From Comamonas sp. lk (GTDB taxonomy: Bacteria > Pseudomonadota > Gammaproteobacteria > Burkholderiales > Burkholderiaceae_C), in the NCBI RefSeq assembly GCF_900564145.1, contig NZ_UOOB01000001.1, positions 1,738,754 through 1,802,753 of the forward strand: DNA of 64,000 bases, in the 5' to 3' direction. Every line of letters begins with the position of its first letter. Position 1 is the first letter of the stretch. Made by a program: the position numbers and the translations under genes. The notes under the pieces are model-generated. The model saw only the letters and a list, made by a program, of their open reading frames with translations, searched no databases and was not told the DNA's origin. Positions 48,233 to 57,350 of this stretch are shown here, in pieces.

Positions 48233-48309
48233 GGAGTGGTAGTTCAGTTGGTTAGAATACCGGCCTGTCACGCCGGGGGTCGCGGGTTCGAGTCCCGTCC
48301 ACTCCGCCA
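48233..48309 (+). tRNA. tRNA-Asp(GTC), second cassette
   Basis: Mature part identical to the array Asp copies. The Glu-Asp spacer has clearly diverged (GTAGCTACAAAGTAGCGAG in place of the array form). Confidence 0.97.
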
Positions 48310-48314
48310 GATTT

Positions 48315-48350
48315 AAAAGCCGCAATCAAGCAATTGATTGCGGCTTTTTC
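48315..48350 (+). terminator. Terminator of the second tRNA cassette
   Basis: AAAAGCCGCAATCAA, loop GCAA, TTGATTGCGGCTTTT: perfect 15-bp stem with T-run. Confidence 0.9.
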
Positions 48351-48371
48351 TTTGCCTGAAAAACAACGGAC

Positions 48372-48403
48372 AAAAAACAGGCTCTGTGAAGAGCCTGTTT
48401 TTT
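48372..48403 (-). terminator. Terminator of the SDR gene
   Basis: AAAAAACAGGCTC, loop TGTGAA, GAGCCTGTTTTTT, 16 bp past the SDR stop; effective on both strands. Confidence 0.88.
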
Positions 48404-48418
48404 AATTTTGCGACCGGC

Positions 48419-49177
48419 TTATTTGGGTGCCATGCGGATGGCGCCATCCAGGCGAATCACTTCGCCGTTGAGCATGTCGTTTTCCAGAATGTGTTTGACC
48501 AGCTTGGCATAGTCTTCCGGTTTGCCAAGACGGCTGGGGAAGGGGACGCCGGCCGCCAGGGCATCCTGAACTTCCTGGGGCATGGTGAACAACATGGGCG
48601 TGCCGAAAATACCAGGTGCAATCGTCATATTGCGAATGCCGTTGCGAGCCAGATCACGCGCAATCGGCAAGGTCATGCCCACCACGCCGCCTTTGGAGGC
48701 GGCGTAAGCGGCCTGGCCGATCTGGCCGTCATAGGCGGCAACGCTGGCGGTGGAGATCAGTACGCCACGCTCGCCCGTGCTTTCGGGCTCGTTCTTGCAC
48801 ATGGCGTCTGAGGCCAGGCGAATCATGTTGAAGGTGCCCACCAGATTGACCATGATGGTCTTGGTGTAGACGGCCAGGTTGTGGGGGCCGTTTTTACCCA
48901 CGGTTTTTTCGGCAGGGGCGATGCCGGCGCAGTTGACCAGGCCCGCAAGCTTGCCCAGGCTCAGCGCTTTCTCGACCACGGCTTGGCCGTCGGCCTCATT
49001 GCTCACATCGCAGCGCAGGTACACGCCGTCTATTTCGCGCGCCACGGCTTCGCCGCGTTCTGCATTCATGTCGGCAATCACCACCTTGCCGCCGTTGGCT
49101 GCCAGCATGCGGGCCGTGCCTTCGCCAAGTCCTGAAGCGCCGCCGGTCACAATGAATACGCGATCCTGAATCTGCAT
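48419..49177 (-). CDS. SDR-family dehydrogenase (3-hydroxyacyl-CoA dehydrogenase type 2-like)
   Basis: A 252-residue short-chain dehydrogenase. [15 protein letters not shown] binds NAD(P) (residues about 11-25), NCAG lies near residue 82, and the catalytic tetrad is present with Ser in [23 protein letters not shown] (Y...K). The body ([38 protein letters not shown]) resembles the HSD17B10/type 2 3-hydroxyacyl-CoA dehydrogenase group, which acts in beta-oxidation and branched-chain acyl-CoA breakdown. GGAGA precedes ATG 49177. A perfect palindrome lies upstream. Confidence 0.88.
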   Translation of the reverse strand: MQIQDRVFIVTGGASGLGEGTARMLAANGGKVVIADMNAERGEAVAREIDGVYLRCDVSNEADGQAVVEKALSLGKLAGLVNCAGIAPAEKTVGKNGPHNLAVYTKTIMVNLVGTFNMIRLASDAMCKNEPESTGERGVLISTASVAAYDGQIGQAAYAASKGGVVGMTLPIARDLARNGIRNMTIAPGIFGTPMLFTMPQEVQDALAAGVPFPSRLGKPEDYAKLVKHILENDMLNGEVIRLDGAIRMAPK

Positions 49178-49201
49178 GAGCTGTCTCCTGTGGTTTTTGA
49201 G

Positions 49202-49215
49202 TTACGTTAACGTAA
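49202..49215. promoter_or_regulatory. Palindrome upstream of the SDR gene, candidate operator
   Basis: TTACGTTAACGTAA, a perfect 14-bp palindrome, continued by ACGTCAA so that three ACGT cores lie 7 bp apart. This resembles, from memory, sites of MerR-type regulators of branched-chain acyl-CoA catabolism (LiuR). Identity is inferred. Confidence 0.45.
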
Positions 49216-49269
49216 ACGTCAATTATGCATGGTGTGCATTCATCCGTGATGGCGAAAAAAGCACAAAAA

Positions 49270-49295
49270 AAGCCCGATCCAAAAAGATCGGGCTT
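49270..49295 (-). terminator. Terminator of the phasin transcript
   Basis: AAGCCCGATC and GATCGGGCTT arms; on the minus strand it is followed by a T7 run. It lies about 140 bp beyond the phasin stop codon. Confidence 0.8.
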
Positions 49296-49435
49296 GTAAG
49301 GGATCCGTGAAACGGGGGTTTCAGGAGGATCCAAGGAGACAACTTGTGCAGAGTCGAGAGTGAACTCGACCTGACATGTTTGCAATTATAGGGGTAAACC
49401 CTTGGTTTTGCAAATCATGTCATTTCGCCATGTTC
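49296..49435 (-). other. Structured 3' untranslated region of the phasin gene
   Basis: Contains two further hairpins: GGATCC-g-TGAAAC / GTTTCA-gga-GGATCC (49301-49332) and GTCGAG/CTCGAC (49353-49370). No protein-coding frame is supported. With the terminator it could be a 3'-derived small RNA. Confidence 0.4.
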
Positions 49436-49990
49436 TTAGCGCTTGGCGCCGGGGTTTGTGCTGGCCTTGACAGCTTCGGTTGCTGTGTTGGCAGCAGCGT
49501 TGAAGTTGGTTTCAGCCAGATCGGAAGCTTGCTTGACCGCTTTTTGCACGGATTCAAAAGCGCCGTTGGCCGTGGAGACTGCGCTCTTCAGGATGGCCAC
49601 AGCAGATTCGGTACCGGCTGGAGCGTTCTTGGCAGCGTTGTCCAGCAGAGCGTTGAAGTTCTTGCGGGCTTCGGCAGTCTGGTTTTCCAGAGTCTTGCCG
49701 ATTTCCGTGCTGGTGCCGCTGGCGATGTCATACAGGTGACGGCTGTAGGAAGCAGTCTTTTCAGCCAGGGGCTGGAACAGGCTGGCTTGCAGGTTCAGCA
49801 GCTCTTGAGCATCCTTGACGCTCAGCACGGCTTGGGTGTGTTGGGCAGCTTCGGTCAGAGCGGCGCGCGAGGCGGTCACGTTCAGTTCCACCAGCTTTTC
49901 CACGCCTTCAAAGGCTTTGCTGGTCAGGCCAAACAAAGTTTCGAAGTTGGCTTTGTGGACGCTCAGGATTTGGTCAGGGGTCAGGCTCAT
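49436..49990 (-). CDS. phaP: Phasin family protein
   Basis: A 184-residue, cysteine-free, mostly helical amphipathic protein that coats polyhydroxyalkanoate granules. [91 protein letters not shown] matches the phasin_2 family closely. The C-terminal third is Ala-rich. GGAG precedes ATG 49990; an ORF start four codons upstream is not used. Monocistronic, with two PhaR-type sites upstream. Confidence 0.92.
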   Translation of the reverse strand: MSLTPDQILSVHKANFETLFGLTSKAFEGVEKLVELNVTASRAALTEAAQHTQAVLSVKDAQELLNLQASLFQPLAEKTASYSRHLYDIASGTSTEIGKTLENQTAEARKNFNALLDNAAKNAPAGTESAVAILKSAVSTANGAFESVQKAVKQASDLAETNFNAAANTATEAVKASTNPGAKR

Positions 49991-50081
49991 AACTATCTCC
50001 AAAATTACAGATCTAAAAACAAAGGATCGACCGGAGGAAACATCTGCGCTGACATGATCATCTGGGCGTTAACCCGATATG

Positions 50082-50092
50082 TTGCAGTGCAG
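50082..50092. promoter_or_regulatory. PhaR-type operator, site 1
   Basis: TTGC-AGT-GCAG fits the YTGC-N3-GCAR pattern recalled for PhaR, the repressor of phasin genes. It lies about 90 bp before the phasin start. Confidence 0.45.
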
Positions 50093-50142
50093 CATGGGTG
50101 CATTGTATGAACAGTTGTTTGAGAAATGCAAGCGATTTTTTG

Positions 50143-50153
50143 TTGCGCTGCAG
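50143..50153. promoter_or_regulatory. PhaR-type operator, site 2
   Basis: TTGC-GCT-GCAG, the same half-site pair as site 1, 61 bp further upstream. Confidence 0.45.
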
Positions 50154-50373
50154 CAAAATAAAGATGCAGGCCTGGATTGTTGCTAAGTACATGATTTGTA
50201 TTTGATTTTTATGTCTGCAATATGACATTAATATAGGGCGTGGCGCATTTTTTCAGTTCGTTGAAGGTGTTTTCCTACACCCAGATCAGCGCTGCTTTGA
50301 CCTGAGAGCAAGCCAGCACCCATGTCTCGTGGGTGCTGGTCGTGGTCGGCCCGCATTTGCACAATGCGGTTTC

Positions 50374-50847
50374 ATGAATGCCACTATTCCTGTCTCCTCT
50401 CCCGCTCCGGTGCGTGCCCGGCCTCAGGCCAGAAGCAGCTACCGGGTCTTTCGCCAGATCGGCACACGCTGGTCCGACAACGATGTCTATGGCCATGTGA
50501 ACAACGTCATCTACTACAGCTGGTTCGATACGGCGGTGAACGCGCATCTGATAGAGAGCGGGGCGCTGGATATTCATGCCGGGCAGACCATAGGCCTGGT
50601 GATAGAGACGCAGTGCAACTACTTTGCTTCGCTGGCTTTCCCGCAGACGGTGGAGGCCGGGATTCGCGTGGCACATATGGGCAGTTCCAGCGTGCGCTAT
50701 GAGATAGGGCTTTTTGCCCAGGGCGAGCCGCTGTCGGCGGCCGCCGGGCATTTTGTCCATGTGTATGTGGACAGCCAGACCCGCCGGCCTGTGCCATTGC
50801 CGTCCAGGTTGCGCACCGTGCTGGAGTCCTTGCGCACGGGTGTCTAG
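50374..50847 (+). CDS. Hotdog-fold acyl-CoA thioesterase (4HBT type)
   Basis: A 157-residue protein. [36 protein letters not shown] (residues about 24-60) is the 4-hydroxybenzoyl-CoA/YbgC-type thioesterase motif with the catalytic Asp in the [10 protein letters not shown] turn. Members hydrolyse acyl-CoA thioesters; chain specificity is not evident. ATG 50374 is preferred over a longer frame start at 50329. It lies divergent from the phasin gene, across the control region. Confidence 0.88.
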   Translation: MNATIPVSSPAPVRARPQARSSYRVFRQIGTRWSDNDVYGHVNNVIYYSWFDTAVNAHLIESGALDIHAGQTIGLVIETQCNYFASLAFPQTVEAGIRVAHMGSSSVRYEIGLFAQGEPLSAAAGHFVHVYVDSQTRRPVPLPSRLRTVLESLRTGV

Positions 50848-50925
50848 ATCAATTGCAATCAATTTAATAGCTTAAAGCGCTTATGTCTATTAAGGTATAG
50901 GTCGATTTAATTGATATCTTGAATT
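50848..50925. repeat. Degenerate intergenic repeat, copy 8
   Basis: ATCAATTTAATAGCTTAAAG, CGCTTATGTC and TTAATTGATATC match the repeat's A/T-flanked TAGC...GCGCTTA layout. Located between the thioesterase and pncB. Confidence 0.5.
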
Positions 50926-51073
50926 TCACCGCATTCATGGCCGGAGCAGCAGTGCGTAGCGCCAGGCAGACATGAGGTTCAAGAGGGCGCCGCCCTGTGG
51001 AATCGCCTACACTCAAAGTCCGGCGGGAGCTTGTGAACTCCCTCGCTTTTCTCGACTCCTCGGACCGCTGTCC

Positions 51074-52288
51074 ATGATCATCACCAGCCTGCTTGATACC
51101 GACCTGTACAAATTCACGATGATGCAGGTGGTGCTGCACCAGTTTCCCGGTGCGCAGGTGGAATACCGCTTCAAATGCCGCAACCGGGGCATGCAACTGG
51201 CGCCGTTTGTCAGCGAGATCCGTGAGGAAATCCGCTTTCTGTGCCAGCTACGCTTTCAGGATGCCGAGCTGGCCTATCTGAATTCCCTGCGTTTCATCAA
51301 AAGCGATTTTGTGGATTTTCTGGGGCTGTTCCAGCTCAATGAGAAATACATCACGGTGACGGCTCTGCCCAATGGGGAGATTGACATCACCATTAAAGGG
51401 CCGTGGCTGCACACGATCTTGTTCGAAATCCCGGTGCTGGCCATTGTCAACGAGGTGTATTTTCGCAATACCCAGCCGGTGCCCGCTTACCCCGAAGGTC
51501 GCAAGCGGCTGGACGGAAAAATTGCCTTGCTGCAGCAATCCGGGCTGGAGACGCTCAAGATCGCCGACTACGGCACGCGTCGCCGCTTTTCCAAGGCCTG
51601 GCATGAAGAGGTGCTGCGCGTACTCTGTGCCCGCCTGGGAGCCGACCGGCGCCGGGGCCAACTGGCGGGTACCAGCAATGTGCTGTTTGCCATGAAGCTG
51701 GGGCTGGTGCCGCTGGGCACGCTGGCCCATGAATACCTGCAGGCCTGCCAGTCGCTGGGCCCGCGTCTGCGCGACAGCCAGATTTTCGGTTTCGAGACCT
51801 GGGCGCGCGAGTACCGGGGCGATCTGGGGATTGCTCTGTCCGATGTCTATGGCATGACGGCTTTTCTGCGCGATTTCGATCTGTATTTCTGCAAGCTCTT
51901 CGATGGTGCCCGCCATGACAGCGGCGATCCGTTTGACTGGGGCGAGCGCCTGATTGCCCACTACAAAGCCAACAAGATCGACCCGCTGTCCAAGGTGCTG
52001 ATTTTCAGCGACGGGCTGACGGTGCCGCGCACCATAGAGCTGTTTGAGCGTTTCAATGGCCGCTGCAAGCTGGCTTTCGGCATAGGCACCAATCTCACCA
52101 ACGATCTGGGCAATGCTCCCGAGCATGTGCCGCTGCAGATCGTGATCAAGATGACGCGCTGCAACGGCCAGCCTGTGGCCAAGCTCTCCGATACGCCGGG
52201 CAAGAGCATGTGCGACGATGAGCGATATCTGGCGTATTTGCGCCAGGTATTCAGCATCCCCCAACCGCAGACAGAGCCTTCGGTTTGA
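51074..52288 (+). CDS. pncB: Nicotinate phosphoribosyltransferase
   Basis: A 404-residue enzyme of NAD salvage: it joins nicotinate and PRPP to nicotinate mononucleotide with ATP. Family segments are [33 protein letters not shown] at the start, [18 protein letters not shown] with the phosphorylated-His region ([18 protein letters not shown]), and [38 protein letters not shown]. Length fits E. coli PncB. ATG 51074; longer frames upstream are not supported. It leads a probable operon with the NhaD-like and dehydrogenase genes. Confidence 0.95.
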   Translation: MIITSLLDTDLYKFTMMQVVLHQFPGAQVEYRFKCRNRGMQLAPFVSEIREEIRFLCQLRFQDAELAYLNSLRFIKSDFVDFLGLFQLNEKYITVTALPNGEIDITIKGPWLHTILFEIPVLAIVNEVYFRNTQPVPAYPEGRKRLDGKIALLQQSGLETLKIADYGTRRRFSKAWHEEVLRVLCARLGADRRRGQLAGTSNVLFAMKLGLVPLGTLAHEYLQACQSLGPRLRDSQIFGFETWAREYRGDLGIALSDVYGMTAFLRDFDLYFCKLFDGARHDSGDPFDWGERLIAHYKANKIDPLSKVLIFSDGLTVPRTIELFERFNGRCKLAFGIGTNLTNDLGNAPEHVPLQIVIKMTRCNGQPVAKLSDTPGKSMCDDERYLAYLRQVFSIPQPQTEPSV

Positions 52289-52334
52289 GCTATTGAATAG
52301 CGAGCGAACCTGGTCTCTGGTGGAGAAGCGCTTC

Positions 52335-53777
52335 GTGAACAATTGCAGGCAGGTTTTGAAACGCGGCGCGGCGGCCGCCGGCATCTGGGCCGTGGCAGGC
52401 GGCGCTCAGGCGGCTCAGCTCAATGCCGCCAGCCTCTCCCTGGTCTGGGGCATTCCTTTTGCGGGCATGCTGCTATCGATTGCGCTGCTGCCGCTGCTGG
52501 CCGCCCATTTCTGGCACCAGCATTTTGGTAAGGTCACGGCGGGCTGGGCCCTGGCTTTTCTGCTGCCGTTTGCGCTGGTCTTCGGCATGGGGACGGCAGT
52601 CGAGAATCTGGTCCACGCCCTGCTGGCCGAGTATTTTCCGTTCGTCATACTGCTGACCGCCCTCTACACGGTGGCAGGCGGCATTTATGTGCGCGGCAAT
52701 CTGCGTGGCTCGCCTGGGCTCAATACCGGTATTTTGGCGCTGGGGGCGGTGCTGGCCAGTTTTATGGGCACGACCGGGGCCTCCATGCTGCTGATTCGCC
52801 CTTTGCTGCGCGCCAATGATGACCGTCGCCATCAGGCCCATGTGGTGGTGTTCTTCATTTTCATCGTCTCCAACGCCGGCGGTGCACTCACGCCGTTGGG
52901 CGATCCGCCGCTGTTTCTGGGTTTTTTGAAGGGCGTGGATTTCTTCTGGACGCTGCGCCATCTCTGGGGCCCGGCGCTGTTCATGAATCTGGCGCTGCTG
53001 GCGATCTTCTATCTGCTGGACCGCTATCTGATGCGCAAAGCGGGTGAGACCGTGTTGCCCGATCCCACGCCTACGCTGGATGTGACGGGCTCCGTCAGCC
53101 ATCTGGGCTTGGAGGGCAAGATCAATTTTGTCTTGCTGCTGCTGCTGGTGGGTCTGGTGTTGATGAGCGGTGTGTGGCGCACGCCAGCCGGTGTCGAGAT
53201 TGCCGGAACGCATGTGGGCTTGCCCAGCCTGGTGCGCGATGTGGGGCTGATTGTGGTGGCTCTGCTGTCGCTCATGCTCACACCGCGCGGCGTGCATGCG
53301 GCCAACGAGTTTGGCTGGGCTCCCATGCAGGAGGTGGCCAAGCTGTTCATCGGCATCTTTGTGACCATCATTCCCGTGATTGCCATGCTCAAGGCCGGTG
53401 CGGACGGACCTTTTGGCTTCATCGTACGGGCCGTGACCCGCAGCGACGGCACGCCCGACGAAACCATGTACTTCTGGGTCACGGGCGTGCTTTCGTCCTT
53501 TCTGGACAATGCGCCTACCTATCTGGTGTTCTTCAACACCGCCGGTGGTGACCCTGCCCATCTGATGACAGATATGGCGCTGACGCTGATGGCAATTTCT
53601 GCCGGTGCCGTCTTCATGGGTGCCAACACCTATATCGGCAATGCGCCCAACCTCATGGTCAAGGCGATTGCCGAGGACAGGGGCGTGAACATGCCTGGAT
53701 TTTTTGGCTACATGATCTGGTCGGTCTGCGTTCTGCTGCCGCTGCTGGTGATCATGACGCTGATCTGGTTTCGCTAA
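52335..53777 (+). CDS. NhaD/ArsB-superfamily sodium:proton antiporter-like membrane protein
   Basis: A 480-residue polytopic protein of the ion transporter superfamily (about 12 helices). ASFMGTTGASMLLIRPLLRAN and FIFIVSNAGGALTPLGDPPLFLGFLKGVDF are hallmark hairpin motifs (GDPPL), repeated in the second half by SSFLDNAPTYLVFFN and MGANTYIGNAPNLMVKAIAE. These match the putative Na+/H+ antiporter or UIT-like group. The ion is not proven. The start is GTG 52335 with GGAG nine bases upstream; it gives an N-terminal basic region and hydrophobic Ala-rich stretch ending QAAQ, possibly a cleavable signal. Confidence 0.85.
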   Translation: MNNCRQVLKRGAAAAGIWAVAGGAQAAQLNAASLSLVWGIPFAGMLLSIALLPLLAAHFWHQHFGKVTAGWALAFLLPFALVFGMGTAVENLVHALLAEYFPFVILLTALYTVAGGIYVRGNLRGSPGLNTGILALGAVLASFMGTTGASMLLIRPLLRANDDRRHQAHVVVFFIFIVSNAGGALTPLGDPPLFLGFLKGVDFFWTLRHLWGPALFMNLALLAIFYLLDRYLMRKAGETVLPDPTPTLDVTGSVSHLGLEGKINFVLLLLLVGLVLMSGVWRTPAGVEIAGTHVGLPSLVRDVGLIVVALLSLMLTPRGVHAANEFGWAPMQEVAKLFIGIFVTIIPVIAMLKAGADGPFGFIVRAVTRSDGTPDETMYFWVTGVLSSFLDNAPTYLVFFNTAGGDPAHLMTDMALTLMAISAGAVFMGANTYIGNAPNLMVKAIAEDRGVNMPGFFGYMIWSVCVLLPLLVIMTLIWFR

Positions 53778-53802
53778 AACAAACGACAAGGAGTACCGAC
53801 CA

Positions 53803-54792
53803 ATGAATGCCAAGCCGCGCATCCTGATTGCCCGCGCCATCTCGCCCGAGGTGGTCGAGCGTCTTTCGCAGCACTTTGAAGTGCAGTCCAACCAGGACGA
53901 TGTGGCCTGGAGCCAGCCTGAGTTGATTGCCCAGCTGCAAGGCAAGGATGGCGTGCTGACCACGGGCTCGCAAACCATCAATGCCGAGTTGCTGGCGGCC
54001 TGCCCTCAGCTCAAGATCGTGGCCAATATGGCCGTGGGCTATAACAATTTCGATGTGCCGGCCATGACAGCTGCGGGCGTGCAGGGCACGAATGCCCCCG
54101 ATGTGCTGACCGAGACCACGGCCGATTTCGGCTTTGCCCTGTTGATGGCCACGGCGCGCCGCATTACCGAAAGTGAGCACTATCTGCGTGCGGGCAAATG
54201 GAATGCCTGGCGCTATGACTTGTTTGCCGGAGCCGAGGTGCATGGCAGCACGCTGGGCATCATAGGCATGGGCCGCATAGGCCAGGGCATTGCCAGGCGT
54301 GCAGCCTATGGCTTTGGCATGAAGGTGATCTATCACAACCGTTCGCGCCTGTCGCCCGAGCTGGAAGCCGAATGCAAGGCCGGCTATGTGGGCAAGCAGG
54401 AGCTGCTCAAGAGCGCAGACCATGTGATGCTGGTGCTGCCCTACACCCCCGAAAACCACCACAGCATTGGCGCGGCCGAGATCGCGCTGATGAAGCCCAC
54501 GGCCACGCTGATCAATATCGCCCGCGGCGGCATTGTGGACGATGGCGCGCTGGCCAAGGCCTTGCGCGAGCGCCGCATTGCCGCCGCCGGCCTGGATGTG
54601 TTCGAGGGCGAGCCCGCCGTGCACCCCGATCTGCTGACGGTTGACAACGTGGTGCTCACCCCCCACATCGCCAGCGCCACACTGGGCACGCGCCTGGCCA
54701 TGGCCGATCTGGCGGCCAGCAATCTGCTCGCGTTTTTTGAAGGGCGTGCCGTGCCGACGCCGGTGAACCAGCCGCTGCCGCGCGCGGCTTGA
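53803..54792 (+). CDS. D-2-hydroxyacid dehydrogenase (glyoxylate/hydroxypyruvate reductase-like)
   Basis: A 329-residue NAD(P)-dependent enzyme. The Rossmann motif is GSTLGIIGMGRIGQGIARRA (near residue 150), the active-site residues are Arg in NIARGGIVDD, Glu in LDVFEGEP and His in LTPHIASAT. VGYNNFDVPA and TETTADFGFALLMATARRI resemble GhrB/GyaR-type reductases. AAGGAG precedes ATG 53803, 25 bp after the antiporter-like gene. Substrate is uncertain. Confidence 0.9.
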   Translation: MNAKPRILIARAISPEVVERLSQHFEVQSNQDDVAWSQPELIAQLQGKDGVLTTGSQTINAELLAACPQLKIVANMAVGYNNFDVPAMTAAGVQGTNAPDVLTETTADFGFALLMATARRITESEHYLRAGKWNAWRYDLFAGAEVHGSTLGIIGMGRIGQGIARRAAYGFGMKVIYHNRSRLSPELEAECKAGYVGKQELLKSADHVMLVLPYTPENHHSIGAAEIALMKPTATLINIARGGIVDDGALAKALRERRIAAAGLDVFEGEPAVHPDLLTVDNVVLTPHIASATLGTRLAMADLAASNLLAFFEGRAVPTPVNQPLPRAA

Positions 54793-54970
54793 AATCATGG
54801 GGGCTGCTGGGCTGCGGGCTTTGAAACTCATGCGCTGAAAGCCTGTCGTGCCGATTAGCCCGGCCCTTGTCACATCAGTTTTTCAGGCCGGTTTTGGGGT
54901 CTGCCCAGGGCTGGAACGGCTGCTTGGCTTTGATAATTGCCGAGCTTTATTCACCTATCTCGAGCACCAC

Positions 54971-55378
54971 ATGCCTTTTATTCGTACCAGCGTCCACAAA
55001 GACACTCCCGCCGCCAAGCGCCACGCCATCGTCAACGGTATTCACCAGGCGCTGATCGATGCCATCGGCATGCCTGCCGACGAGCTGTTCAACATGGTCA
55101 ACGACTACGATGAGCAGCAGTTCTTCTTCAGTCGCACCTTCAACGGCTACACCCGCTCCGAGCGTGTGGTGGTGGTGGAAATCACCATGCGCCGCGGTCG
55201 CAGCGATGCCATGAAGCGTGCGCTGTATGCCAATATCGCCACCAATCTGGAAAAAGAGGCAGGCGTGGCACCGAACGATGTGTTCATCTTCACGCACGAA
55301 AACGACTATTCCGACTGGTCGGTGGGCGGCGGCAAATTTGCCATGGCCATTGCCCAGCAAGTAGGCCCGAATTCCTGA
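54971..55378 (+). CDS. Tautomerase family protein
   Basis: A 135-residue protein beginning MPFIRTSVHKDTPAAKRHAIVNGIHQALIDAIGMP; removal of Met leaves the catalytic N-terminal proline. VVVVEITMRRGRSDAMKRALYANIATNL and NDVFIFTHENDYSDWSVGGGKFA match the Tautomerase_2 group, which includes malonate semialdehyde decarboxylase-like proteins. The substrate is not predictable. A longer frame start at 54848 is rejected because it would bury the proline. Confidence 0.87.
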   Translation: MPFIRTSVHKDTPAAKRHAIVNGIHQALIDAIGMPADELFNMVNDYDEQQFFFSRTFNGYTRSERVVVVEITMRRGRSDAMKRALYANIATNLEKEAGVAPNDVFIFTHENDYSDWSVGGGKFAMAIAQQVGPNS

Positions 55379-55592
55379 GCGCGAACGCTTGGCCTGCCGG
55401 GCATCCCGCCCGATTTCAGCCGGTTTCGGACCCGATTTCAACCCGGGCCGAACCTCTCGCTTCCATCTGACGCGTCCAGCCCTCTCTATTTGTTGCAGAG
55501 GGCTGGATGCGCTCGCTTGGGTTGTGCCACGATCTGATAGATTTCATTGACGAGGCTTCGCGCTGCGAACGCTGCTCGACGCCGCCGGATGC

Positions 55593-55617
55593 AAAAGAGT
55601 CGCACAAGACTCTTTTT
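55593..55617 (+). terminator. Terminator upstream of rmuC
   Basis: AAAAGAGTC, loop GCACAA, GACTCTTTT then T. It probably ends the tautomerase transcript. Confidence 0.75.
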
Positions 55618-55690
55618 GTAAGGCGATCATGCTTTAGCGCTTTATTCATAAGCGCTGATAGCTATTGAAGTAATAGTGCTGCAGGTAGGC
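55618..55690. repeat. Degenerate intergenic repeat, copy 9
   Basis: TTTAGCGCTTTATTCATAAG, CGCTGATAGCTATTGAAG, TAATAGTGC: shares the TAGCGCTTTATTCATAA block with the copy at 5478-5545. Confidence 0.6.
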
Positions 55691-55721
55691 TTGCAGTCAA
55701 TGAAAGAATCGGTTGGACACG

Positions 55722-57350
55722 GTGAACTTGTGGTGGTTAGGGGCGCTCGTGGTTGCAGGCCTTGGTTTGCAGCTGGTTTTGCTTTGGTGGTTGTTGGCTC
55801 TCAGGCGTGCGGCCCAGGAAGGCCCGGACGCTCTGCGTTTGCAGGCCCAGATGCTGCAAGGCCTGCAGGCGCTGGATTTGCGCCTGCAGCAGCTGGAGCG
55901 CAGCAGCCAGAGCACACAGATGGCGGTGGCCAAAAGCGACGGGGCGCTGGATCGCGTCAGCAGCCATTTGCAAACCCATCTGGCCCAGGCCCAGCAAGAC
56001 GCCCAGGCCGGGCGCCGGGAGCAGGGCGCGGCACTGGCCGCCTTCAGGGATGAGGTCGCGCAACTGGCCGCACGTCTGGGCTCGGACAGCCAGCAGGCGC
56101 GCACGGCCTTGGCGCACAGCAGCAGCGAGCAGTCAGCGCATATCCAGCAGCGTTTTGAGGCGCTGGCACAAACCACGCGCGGCACGCTAGATTCGCTCAA
56201 GGGCGATATCCTGCAGCAGCTCACCCATATCAGCACGCAGATGGGGGCCACGCTCAAGGATCAGCTCACCGCCAACGGCGAGCAACTGCGCCACCAATTC
56301 ACGGTGCTGCAGGATGCGGTCACCCAGCAGCTGGGCGGCTTGGCCCAGGGTCAGCAGACCACGGCCGAGCAGTTGCGCGGCACGCTTAATGAGCGGCTGG
56401 CCACCATCCAGAGCGATAACGCCGCCAAGCTCGAAGAAATGCGGCGCACGGTGGATGAAAAACTGCATGCCACGCTGGAGCTACGCCTGGGCGAGTCTTT
56501 CAAGCTGGTCAGCGACCGGCTGGAGCAGGTGCACAAAGGCCTGGGCGAGATGCAGACGCTGGCCGGCAGCGTAGGCGATCTGAAGCGTGTGATGACCAAT
56601 GTGAAGTCGCGCGGCACCTGGGGCGAGCTGCAGCTGGGCAGCATCATAGACAACGTGCTCACGCCCGAGCAGTACGCCCGCAATGTGAAAACCGTGCCGG
56701 GTAGCGACGAGTTGGTGGAATTTGCCATCCGTCTGCCGGGTCGTGGTGACGAGCAACCCGTGTGGCTGCCTATCGATGCCAAGTATCCGGTGGAGCACTA
56801 TCAGCGCTTGCAGGATGCACAGGACAGTGCAGACCGCGTGGCCATGGTGGCGGCCGGCAATGCGTTTGAAACCTCGATTCGCGCAGAGGCCAAGAAGATT
56901 GCGGCCAAGTACCTGGCGCCGCCGCACACCACGGATTTTGCCGTGATGTATCTGCCCACCGAGGGCTTGTTCGCCGAAGTATTGCGTCGCCCGGGTCTGG
57001 TCGAGGCTTTGCAGAACCAACACCGCACCGTGGTCACCGGCCCGGCCAATCTGGCAGCCATGCTCAGCAGCTTGCAAATGGGTTTCAAGACGCTGGCGAT
57101 CGAAAAGCGCTCCTCCGAAGTCTGGGGCGTGCTCGGTCAGGTCAAGACCGAGTTTGGCAAGTTTGGCGAAGTGGTGGAGGCGGCCCGCAAATCCATTGAT
57201 GCCGCGGCACGCAAGTTTGATCAGGTCGGTGTGCGCACCCGCGCCATTCAAAAGCATTTGCGCGAGGTGCAAGAGCTGCCGGCGCCCGAGGCAGATGGCT
57301 TGCCCCTGTTTCCCGCAGCCAAGGCAGATGTTGCGGAGGACGAGGAATGA
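55722..57350 (+). CDS. rmuC: DNA recombination protein RmuC
   Basis: About 542 residues. An N-terminal membrane anchor (WWLGALVVAGLGLQLVLLWWLLAL) is followed by a long coiled coil (residues about 35-270, rich in Gln, Ala and Leu) and the RmuC nuclease-like domain (SRGTWGELQLGSIIDNVLTPEQYARNVKTVPGSDELVEFAIRLPG...VWLPIDAKYPVEHYQRL). RmuC limits inversion at short inverted repeats. The start is ambiguous: GTG 55722 is chosen, and TTG 55713 is in frame three codons earlier. The last four bases overlap the MFS gene. Confidence 0.93.
   Translation: MNLWWLGALVVAGLGLQLVLLWWLLALRRAAQEGPDALRLQAQMLQGLQALDLRLQQLERSSQSTQMAVAKSDGALDRVSSHLQTHLAQAQQDAQAGRREQGAALAAFRDEVAQLAARLGSDSQQARTALAHSSSEQSAHIQQRFEALAQTTRGTLDSLKGDILQQLTHISTQMGATLKDQLTANGEQLRHQFTVLQDAVTQQLGGLAQGQQTTAEQLRGTLNERLATIQSDNAAKLEEMRRTVDEKLHATLELRLGESFKLVSDRLEQVHKGLGEMQTLAGSVGDLKRVMTNVKSRGTWGELQLGSIIDNVLTPEQYARNVKTVPGSDELVEFAIRLPGRGDEQPVWLPIDAKYPVEHYQRLQDAQDSADRVAMVAAGNAFETSIRAEAKKIAAKYLAPPHTTDFAVMYLPTEGLFAEVLRRPGLVEALQNQHRTVVTGPANLAAMLSSLQMGFKTLAIEKRSSEVWGVLGQVKTEFGKFGEVVEAARKSIDAAARKFDQVGVRTRAIQKHLREVQELPAPEADGLPLFPAAKADVAEDEE

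Larger units (their letters stand above)
50003..50373. other. AT-rich control region upstream of the phasin gene
   Basis: 371 bp without a gene. It is distinctly AT-rich between 50120 and 50250 and contains the two TTGC-N3-GCAG sites listed separately. The promoters of the leftward phasin gene and the rightward thioesterase gene should lie here. Confidence 0.5.
55379..55721. other. Intergenic region between tautomerase and rmuC
   Basis: About 340 bp without a gene. It contains a long hairpin (CCAGCCCTCT/AGAGGGCTGG, 55476-55506), a terminator and a copy of the dispersed repeat. Confidence 0.5.

Noticed and set aside
55379..55592. Possible gene after the tautomerase
   Set aside because: No frame with ribosome-binding site or gene-like codon use; the region is occupied by hairpins.
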